The notes below the pieces were generated by a model. That model was not told the DNA's origin, made no database searches, and worked only from the letters and a program-made list of their open reading frames with translations. The translations under genes were made by a program, and so were the position numbers. DNA of 11,015 bases, from NCBI GenBank assembly GCA_021129615.1, contig JAJOKY010000007.1:1-11015 (forward strand), written 5' to 3'. This stretch comes from Minisyncoccota bacterium (GTDB lineage Bacteria > Patescibacteriota > Minisyncoccia > Minisyncoccales > CSSED10-335). Positions 6,970 to 11,015 of the stretch are shown here, in pieces; the first letter of the stretch is position 1, and each line of letters opens with the position of its first letter.

Positions 6970-7410
6970 ATGAAGATACATTCTGTAAATAAGAAGGCCT
7001 ATTTTGAATATAACATACTAGAAAAACTTGAAGCTGGTATTGTTTTAATTGGTCAAGAGGTAAAGTCGATTAAATTGGGTCATATCAATTTAAAAGGCTC
7101 TTATGTGATTCCAAAAGATAGTGAAATGTTCCTAATTGGAGCTCATGTTCCACCATATCAGCCAAAAAATATTGAAGATTACCATCCCGAAAGATCAAGA
7201 AAATTGCTTTTAAAAAAGAAAGAAATAGCTAAGTTAATTGGGAAAGCAAAAGAAAAGGGCTTGACTTTAGTTCCCTTAAAAGTATACTCTATAAATAATA
7301 TAATAAAAGTAGAAATCGGTATAGTTAAAGGTAAAAAGACTACCGATAAGCGAGAAAGTATTAGAAGGAGAGAAATAGATAGAGATATTAGAAGATCTTT
7401 AAAAGTATAA
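6970..7410 (+). CDS. smpB: SsrA-binding protein SmpB
   Basis: Small RNA-binding protein that binds the tRNA-like part of tmRNA and brings it to stalled ribosomes for trans-translation. The 146 residues are near the usual 150-160. Visible family features: NKKAYFEYNILEKLEAGIVLIGQEVKSIK (7-35), the beta-barrel start with GQEVKSI; INLKGSYV (39-46); YHPERSRKLLLKKKEI (71-86), the signature seen as DPTRPRKLLLHKREI in other bacteria; PLKVYSINNIIKVEIGIVKGKK (102-123); and the basic C-terminal tail DKRESIRRREIDRDIRRSLKV that folds as a helix in the mRNA path. The start ATG has no SD and follows a promoter with 7 nt spacing. Its partner tmRNA gene begins 27 nt after the stop, which strongly supports the assignment. 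Confidence 0.98.
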   Translation: MKIHSVNKKAYFEYNILEKLEAGIVLIGQEVKSIKLGHINLKGSYVIPKDSEMFLIGAHVPPYQPKNIEDYHPERSRKLLLKKKEIAKLIGKAKEKGLTLVPLKVYSINNIIKVEIGIVKGKKTTDKRESIRRREIDRDIRRSLKV

Positions 7411-7411
7411 T
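7406..7411 (+). promoter_or_regulatory. Possible -10 box for ssrA overlapping the smpB stop
   Basis: A perfect TATAAT hexamer overlaps the smpB TAA. A transcript from here would begin near 7418 and leave a leader of about 20 nt to be trimmed to the tmRNA 5' end. The matching -35 region is poor, so ssrA may instead be read through from smpB. Confidence 0.3.
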
Positions 7412-7437
7412 TATTAGGGCTTGGTTTTAAGTTCTAT

Positions 7438-7794
7438 GGGGGTGCACTAGGATTCGACAAAGATAAGGTGTAAATGGTGCGAGTCGAGTATTCTTGAATC
7501 TCGCTAAACTTCAAGAAAACGAATAAGTGCTAACTTTTTCAATAAACAACCTGCGTTAGCATACGCATAACGCCATCTATTCTTTCTGACTTCCGATAAG
7601 GAGAATTGGGTGTAATAAATATCGGGATAAGCAATAACTGGTCAATCTTGGGAAAATTGCTGAAACAAACAAGATTGGGACTAAAAAGGTTTTGTTTAAT
7701 TTTTTACTTTTTAACTCCTATCAAAATTAGACTACACTCGTAGAGACACTTATACAGTATCCTTTGGACGCGGGTTCAATTCCCGCCATCTCCA
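7438..7794 (+). ncRNA. ssrA: Transfer-messenger RNA (tmRNA)
   Basis: One-piece tmRNA of about 357 nt. It rescues stalled ribosomes together with SmpB. The 5' acceptor strand GGGGGTG (7438-7444) pairs with CATCTCC (7787-7793) with two G-U pairs. GGATTCGAC near 7450 and GGACGCGGGTTCAATTCCCG (7766-7785) are the D-like and T-arm signatures of tmRNA. Pseudoknot PK1 is visible: GCGAG (7479) with CTCGC (7500), interleaved with TTCTTGAA (7491) and TTCAAGAA (7510). The tag frame starts at the resume codon GCT 7529 and reads ANFFNKQPALAYA, stop TAA 7568-7570. A second interleaved pair, GCAAT/ATTGC with AATCTTG/CAAGATT, forms a downstream pseudoknot (about 7630-7680). The genome reads ACCC after the acceptor stem, so the terminal CCA is not fully encoded and must be completed by the CCA-adding enzyme. 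Confidence 0.96.
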
Positions 7795-7854
7795 CCCTAT
7801 TAAAGATGAAAATTAAGAGAAATAATATTCATTTTATTAAATAAATAGTTTACA

Positions 7855-8394
7855 ATTAAAAGAACACCGATAAATAATCAAATAAAGTTCACCAAAGTAA
7901 GGATTGTTGCTGATGATGGTGGGCAAATAGGAGTTTTCCCTTTATCAGATGCCATTCAAATGGCTAAAGATAGAGGGCTAGACTTAATCCAAGTGACTCA
8001 AAAGGTTGACCCTCCAATCTGTAGAATTATGGATCACGGGAAACACCTTTATTGGGAAAAGAAAAAAGAAAAAGAGAAACGCTCTAAGATATTTCATAGC
8101 GAAGTAAAGGGGATAAGGCTAAAATTTGGAATGTCTCCGCACGATATGGAGGTAAGGGCAAAATCAGCTATAAAATTTTTAGAGAAGGGGCACCGAGTAA
8201 AAATAGAGATGCTATTAAGGGGAAGACAAAAAGCCCATACGCTGTCTTTTTTTGCTAAAGAAAAAATAGAGTTTTTGTTAAAAATGATAGAGAAAGAGGT
8301 CCCACTAAAAATAGAAAGAGAATTAAAAAAAGAGGGTCGAGGCCTAACAATACTTATAACCAAAACTGATAAAAAACCCATAAAAATAAGATGA
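7855..8394 (+). CDS. infC: Translation initiation factor IF-3, AUU start codon
   Basis: IF3 binds the 30S subunit, blocks premature 50S joining and checks start codon and initiator tRNA. With the start at ATT 7855 the protein has 179 residues, the normal length, and the N-terminus reads (M)KRTPINNQIKFTKVRIVADD, matching the family's R-x-N-x-x-I-R-A-x-x-V-R-L-I pattern. The first in-frame ATG (7960) would delete 35 residues including this conserved segment, and TAG at 7846 closes the frame just upstream. Other motifs: DAIQMAKDRGLDLIQV, PPICRIMDHGKHLYWEKKK leading into the charged linker, then the C-terminal domain with VKGIRLKFGMSPHD, FLEKGHRVKIEMLLRGR and the GRGLTILITK strand. No SD is seen. 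It opens the infC-rpmI-rplT operon; its TGA overlaps the rpmI ATG by four bases (ATGA). An AUU start allows IF3 autorepression in E. coli; the same here is inference. Confidence 0.95.
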   Translation: MKRTPINNQIKFTKVRIVADDGGQIGVFPLSDAIQMAKDRGLDLIQVTQKVDPPICRIMDHGKHLYWEKKKEKEKRSKIFHSEVKGIRLKFGMSPHDMEVRAKSAIKFLEKGHRVKIEMLLRGRQKAHTLSFFAKEKIEFLLKMIEKEVPLKIERELKKEGRGLTILITKTDKKPIKIR

Positions 8395-8576
8395 AAAAAA
8401 CAAGAAAATCGATAACTAAAAGGTTCAAAATTACTAAAACTGGGAAAGTATTACGAAGAGCTATTGGGACAAATCATTATCTTTGTAAAAATACTGGGAA
8501 GCAGACTCGTCAAAAAAGGAAATGGGTTGAATTAGCGAAACCCGATGCTAAAAAAATTAAAAGTTTATTAAGTTAA
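8391..8576 (+). CDS. rpmI: Large-subunit ribosomal protein bL35
   Basis: Small basic protein of the 50S subunit, 61 residues against the usual 64-66. The sequence MKKTRKSITKRFKITKTGKVLRRAIGTNH carries the family pattern (K-T-x-K-S-x-x-K-R-F-K-x-T-x-x-G-K-V), and NTGKQTRQKRKWVEL corresponds to the K-x-x-R-x-L-R region. The start ATG overlaps the infC stop in ATGA, which implies translational coupling rather than SD-driven initiation. rplT follows after 4 nt. The middle of the standard infC-rpmI-rplT order leaves no doubt. Confidence 0.97.
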   Translation: MKKTRKSITKRFKITKTGKVLRRAIGTNHYLCKNTGKQTRQKRKWVELAKPDAKKIKSLLS

Positions 8577-8580
8577 TAAT

Positions 8581-8937
8581 ATGGCTAGAGTTAAAAAAGG
8601 AAAAAGAGCTCACAAAAAGAGAAAAAATGTACTTCAGCATGTAAAAGGGTTCCGTTGGGGGAGAAAAAATAAGTTTAAACAGGCAAAAGAGGCTTTAGCT
8701 CATGCTTGGACTTACGCGTTTAGAGATAGAAAGACTAAAAAAAGAAACTTTAGGAGATTGTGGCAAATAAAGATAAATGCTGCTTCAAGAAGTGAGGGAG
8801 TTCCATATAGCGATCTAATTTACCATCTAAAGGAAAAAGGTGTTGTTCTCGATAGAAAGGTTTTGGCTGATCTTGCAGAGAATCATCCACTAATTTTTAG
8901 GGAGGTTGTTAATGTAGCAAAGAAAAATTTAAGTTAA
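8581..8937 (+). CDS. rplT: Large-subunit ribosomal protein bL20
   Basis: Early-assembly 50S protein that binds 23S rRNA; in several bacteria it also represses its own operon. The 118 residues are the standard length. MARVKKGKRAHKKRKNVLQHVKGFRWGRKNKFKQAKEAL is the basic N-terminal extension (family consensus MARVKRGVxARxRHKKVLKxAKGYxGxRxxxYRxAKqAV). AWTYAFRDRKTKKRNFRRLWQIKINAASR is the core signature, and YSDLIYHLKEKGVVLDRKVLADLAENHP the globular domain. It begins 4 nt after the rpmI stop without an SD, so coupling is likely. A strong terminator follows about 50 nt after the stop and closes the operon. I cannot identify an L20-binding leader structure from the sequence. Confidence 0.98.
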   Translation: MARVKKGKRAHKKRKNVLQHVKGFRWGRKNKFKQAKEALAHAWTYAFRDRKTKKRNFRRLWQIKINAASRSEGVPYSDLIYHLKEKGVVLDRKVLADLAENHPLIFREVVNVAKKNLS

Positions 8938-8989
8938 AAAAAGTTTGTTTGGAGTATGAAGCGCTTGTAAGCTAGCAAAAAACTATATT

Positions 8990-9018
8990 AAAAAAACCGA
9001 CTAATAGTCGGTTTTTTT
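8990..9018 (+). terminator. Intrinsic terminator of the infC-rpmI-rplT operon
   Basis: A near-perfect palindrome: AAAAAAACCGACTA (8990-9003) pairs with TAGTCGGTTTTTTT (9005-9018). It forms a GC-containing stem directly followed by seven T on the plus strand. It lies 53 nt after the rplT stop and separates the translation operon from the accessory genes to the right. Confidence 0.9.
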
Positions 9019-9031
9019 GGGTATTAGTTGT

Positions 9032-9068
9032 GAGGGTATAATTTCCGGAAACGAATTAATGCACCCTC
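9032..9068. promoter_or_regulatory. Dyad overlapping a TATAAT box upstream of the HExxH gene
   Basis: GAGGGT (9032-9037) pairs with ACCCTC (9063-9068), and TAATT (9039-9043) with AATTA (9054-9058), around a TCCGGA centre. A perfect TATAAT (9037-9042) is embedded in the left arm, which would suit an operator over a promoter. The -35 region is not convincing, and the distance to the ATG at 9184 would leave a leader of about 135 nt. Confidence 0.3.
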
Positions 9069-9183
9069 CCCTCTTGATGTAATTAAAAATTAAGTCTATA
9101 TTTAAATTGTAGATATTGAGACATTAATAGCATACTTAGGAATATGGGGTCCAAACTCCCGTACTAATAAAAATTTAAAATTA

Positions 9184-10485
9184 ATGGAAAGAGAAATATA
9201 TAGAAGTAGTGATGTTGAAAATTTTCCCAAGAAGAATGAGAGCGATTTAGAGTTAGGTCATAGGCCAGGGGAAGAGATCGGCCGTGAAATTATATTAGAG
9301 AAAAAAGTTAAGGTGATTAAAGATTTTTTTACTTCTAGTTTTGAAGAAAAGTTTCCATTCGTAGAAATTCTTAATATAGAAAAAGGGGAAGAAATTTCGA
9401 AGGAAGATATAGAGGACTTTCGGAATGATGAAAAAGAGAGGTATGAATGGTTTAATGAAAGAGACTATAGTGAAATAAAGGAGTCCTTTAGTCAGGAGAA
9501 TATAATTTTACTTCAAGAAATAATCTATTTCTATACTGGGATGATGGGAGAAATAACTGAGGGCAGAGAAGTAAGTAAAACTATTCAAAGGTTTATAGAG
9601 GAAAAGAAAAAATTACCCAAAAAATTTATTGAGCTTAGTAATATACCATGGAAAATTTCATCTCTTATCTCATACTATTTGACCTGTTCAAGGGTTTTCT
9701 GTGATGATGTAAACAAAGAAAAGCTTTTAAAATATTTTGGAGAAGAATTGAGAGAGATAAAAGAAGAGAACTTTTTAGAGGAAAAAGAGACGGAGCAAGA
9801 ATTTTTGATTGGGGGGTTTGAGAAGCTTGGATCTCTTACTAATATAGGAATAGAATTTGCCAAAAATGCTCTTCAATTTATCCCTGAGGAAATTATAGGG
9901 AAAAATATTAAATCAATAAAATATGAAGATATAAAAAAACCCTTAGATAAGATGTATGGTATTAATGGAGACTCTGCGGCCTCTTATAATCCCCTTAATA
10001 GGGAGGTAGCACTTTACAAAGTCGATACCTCCAATAAGGGATTTTTTAAATCTTTTTATAGACTCATATCCCATGAAAGTGCTCACTCATTAGACCCGAG
10101 GCTTATTCCACAAGAAAAACTTTCTATACTAGAAGAAATAGAAATGATCATAGATTGGGATAAAGTCAAAGAAGAAGAGGAAAGCACTAGTGTTTATGTT
10201 AGAATTATAAAAAATACAGATAAAGGAAAAGAAAAAAATCTAAAAAGCATAGAAGATTTTGCCGAAACAGTGTCAAGCTTTTTGATTACCCCAACATTAC
10301 TTAAATCGAAATCGCCTAAGAGATTTGAGTTTTGTGAGAAATGGTTTGTCCGACAATTTCCTGAAGAAAACTTTACGAAAACAGGGATAGATGAAAATGG
10401 GGAGAGCTTATATTATACTAGAACTATAAAGCCAATAAAGAGACATCTTAAACTTATGGAAAAAATAGAGGGTATAAAGAGTTAA
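9184..10485 (+). CDS. Putative HExxH zinc metallopeptidase, family not recognised
   Basis: A 433-residue, highly charged protein with no signal peptide or clear membrane helix, so probably cytoplasmic. The only strong motif is LISHESAHSLD: His297-Glu298-x-x-His301 fits the HExxH zinc site, with Asp304 following as in H-E-x-x-H-x-x-D proteins. About 60 residues on, SIEDFAETVSSFL offers Glu357 or Glu361 as a third ligand. This resembles the E-F-F-A-E helix of gluzincins such as the anthrax lethal factor (ATLF/M34) group, a resemblance by motif only. Residues 1-150 are acidic and helical, perhaps a substrate or partner domain; residues 225-290 (FIPEEIIGKN..., YNPLNREVALYK) fit the strands before the active-site helix. 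The ATG is the first in frame with no SD. The next gene starts 13 nt after the stop, suggesting a two-gene unit. No substrate can be inferred. Confidence 0.8.
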   Translation: MEREIYRSSDVENFPKKNESDLELGHRPGEEIGREIILEKKVKVIKDFFTSSFEEKFPFVEILNIEKGEEISKEDIEDFRNDEKERYEWFNERDYSEIKESFSQENIILLQEIIYFYTGMMGEITEGREVSKTIQRFIEEKKKLPKKFIELSNIPWKISSLISYYLTCSRVFCDDVNKEKLLKYFGEELREIKEENFLEEKETEQEFLIGGFEKLGSLTNIGIEFAKNALQFIPEEIIGKNIKSIKYEDIKKPLDKMYGINGDSAASYNPLNREVALYKVDTSNKGFFKSFYRLISHESAHSLDPRLIPQEKLSILEEIEMIIDWDKVKEEEESTSVYVRIIKNTDKGKEKNLKSIEDFAETVSSFLITPTLLKSKSPKRFEFCEKWFVRQFPEENFTKTGIDENGESLYYTRTIKPIKRHLKLMEKIEGIKS

Positions 10486-10498
10486 TTTACTAAAACTT

Positions 10499-10777
10499 AT
10501 GAAAATTTTTAATATAAAAGATCTATCTGGTAAAGAATTAGGAAAAATTACTTACCTATCAGAAGAAAAAAAATTCAAAATAGATTTTTTTTCTAATGAT
10601 GAAGCGGAGAAGATGACCCTACTATTAGAGGAGTATTTATCTCAAGGGATTAAGCTTATTGGTGATATCTATTTAGATGAACCGATCAAACCAGATAATC
10701 CATTATTTTTATCATCAGCTGAAGAGCAACTATCAAGAATGGGCTATATAGCAACTTATAAAAAATTCGACAACTAG
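10499..10777 (+). CDS. Unrecognised 92-residue acidic protein, paired with the HExxH gene
   Basis: I do not recognise this family. The gene starts 13 nt after the metallopeptidase gene and runs in the same direction without an SD, so it is very likely cotranscribed. The N-terminal part MKIFNIKDLSGKELGKITYLSEEKKFKIDFF reads as three beta strands. NDEAEKMTLLLEEYLSQGIKL (33-53) is an amphipathic helix, GDIYLDEPIKPDNPLF a further strand and turn, and SSAEEQLSRMGYIATYKKFDN a C-terminal helix and tail. There are no cysteines, metal motifs or hydrophobic segments. A small acidic protein behind a protease gene could be an inhibitor, adaptor or substrate, but nothing in the sequence proves it. Confidence 0.72.
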   Translation: MKIFNIKDLSGKELGKITYLSEEKKFKIDFFSNDEAEKMTLLLEEYLSQGIKLIGDIYLDEPIKPDNPLFLSSAEEQLSRMGYIATYKKFDN

Positions 10778-10788
10778 GTATCTTAAGA

Positions 10789-10839
10789 CCAAGGAGGTTG
10801 GGGAAAAAAAGGCTGAAACCCCATAGCTAGTCCAAGCCT
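10789..10839 (+). ncRNA. Possible structured leader with H-type pseudoknot
   Basis: CCAA (10789) and TTGG (10798) can form a small hairpin with GGAGG in its loop. Alternatively GGGG (10800-10803) pairs with CCCC (10819-10822), interleaved with AGGCT (10810-10814) pairing AGCCT (10835-10839), which is the layout of an H-type pseudoknot. The region lies in the 137-nt leader of the HNH-like gene. The stems are short and were found by eye, and I cannot match them to a named riboswitch. Confidence 0.3.
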
Positions 10840-10899
10840 AGAAGATCAAAAAAAGGGTTGAGGTAGGAAAATCAAGTTCTTTTAAAAAAAATTGAGAAA

Positions 10900-10905
10900 A
10901 GGAGG
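10900..10905 (+). promoter_or_regulatory. Strong Shine-Dalgarno of the right-edge gene
   Basis: AGGAGG lies 9 nt before the ATG at 10915 and fixes that start. Upstream CTTTT (10879-10883) can pair with AAAAG (10897-10901) and could partly mask it. Confidence 0.8.
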
Positions 10906-10914
10906 TTTAATAAG

Positions 10915-11015
10915 ATGAAAAAAAGGGAAAGCTGGAGCTCAATAGGGCGAAGGCTGAAAAAAGAGAGAAAATATATCTGCGAAATTTGTGGATATAAAAA
11001 ATATATGACGGCAAT
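10915..11015 (+). CDS. Start of a gene with a CxxC knuckle, probably HNH-type nuclease (partial)
   Basis: Only 33 full codons are visible before the right edge. The protein begins MKKRESWSSIGRRLKKERKY followed by ICEICGYKKYMTAI. The pattern Trp, then a basic helix, then Tyr-x-Cys22-x-x-Cys25-Gly is the usual entry to a zinc-stabilised HNH endonuclease (compare W-x-x-I-R-x-x-I-L-x-R-D-x-x-x-C-Q-x-C-G). The catalytic H-N-H residues would lie beyond the edge, so this is an inference; other zinc-ribbon proteins begin the same way. The start is fixed by a strong SD 9 nt upstream. It follows the 92-aa gene after a 137-nt leader that may be structured. Confidence 0.6.
   Translation, partial: MKKRESWSSIGRRLKKERKYICEICGYKKYMTA

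Noticed and set aside
8094..8381. 95-residue minus-strand open frame
   Set aside because: It is antisense to the IF3 C-terminal domain with no independent support.
7960..8394. IF3 starting at the first in-frame ATG (144 residues)
   Set aside because: It would lose the conserved N-terminal segment, which is plainly encoded upstream in the same frame from ATT 7855.
9675..9863. 62-residue minus-strand open frame
   Set aside because: It is a Ser/Phe-rich antisense frame of the HExxH gene.
10790..10835. A second small gene behind the AAGGAGGTT at 10791-10799
   Set aside because: No start codon lies at a suitable distance and all three frames close quickly (TAG near 10823 and 10828, TGA near 10814).
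10778..11015. IscB/HEARO (omega RNA) locus
   Set aside because: The visible N-terminus has a zinc knuckle within 25 residues, whereas IscB starts with a different N-terminal domain and a RuvC part before HNH. The leader also shows no HEARO structure I can recognise.

Overview
The window reads as an AT-rich, gene-dense bacterial chromosome fragment using the standard code (no in-frame TGA in any gene I accept). The compact housekeeping proteins and the near-absence of Shine-Dalgarno (SD) sites are most consistent with a Patescibacteria/CPR-type genome. That placement is inference from style; there is no rRNA or marker tree here.

Left block, minus strand (1-4906): arginyl-tRNA synthetase (argS, 3' end off the left edge), leucyl-tRNA synthetase (leuS) and a TatD-family metal-dependent hydrolase. 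All three point left. argS has its own good promoter placed so close to the ATG that the mRNA should be nearly leaderless. Next on the same strand is a self-contained 133-residue gene of unknown function (4987-5388). It has a terminator and a long inverted repeat upstream, a perfect SD, and a terminator whose loop contains its stop codon.

The gene-poor stretch 5389-6140 holds the inverted repeat, a terminator, and a roughly 240-bp element with terminal inverted repeats. Inside that element are three copies of a GTCATCCTGAG...GAAGGATCT-type palindromic motif and a 43-nt pure-pyrimidine run. It looks like a non-autonomous MITE/REP-type element.

Central block: a family 2 glycosyltransferase (minus) is divergent from smpB (plus). 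smpB is followed by ssrA (tmRNA), so both trans-translation partners are adjacent. The tmRNA can be read in detail: tRNA-like ends, pseudoknot PK1 and a 13-residue tag, ANFFNKQPALAYA. Then come infC (IF3), rpmI (L35) and rplT (L20), the classical translation operon. infC starts with the rare codon AUU rather than at the first in-frame ATG. A strong terminator follows rplT.

Right block (9018-11015) is accessory: a 433-residue cytoplasmic protein with an HExxH zinc-protease motif and a matching downstream glutamate motif, a 92-residue unknown gene 13 nt behind it, a possibly structured RNA leader, and the first 33 codons of a gene with a strong SD and a CxxC knuckle resembling an HNH nuclease.

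Most interesting points: the leaderless/SD-less style of core genes against strong SDs on two accessory genes, the AUU start of infC, the MITE-like element, the unrecognised HExxH protein with its partner gene, and the possible pseudoknot leader at the right end. I saw no CRISPR array, tRNA, rRNA or transposase gene.
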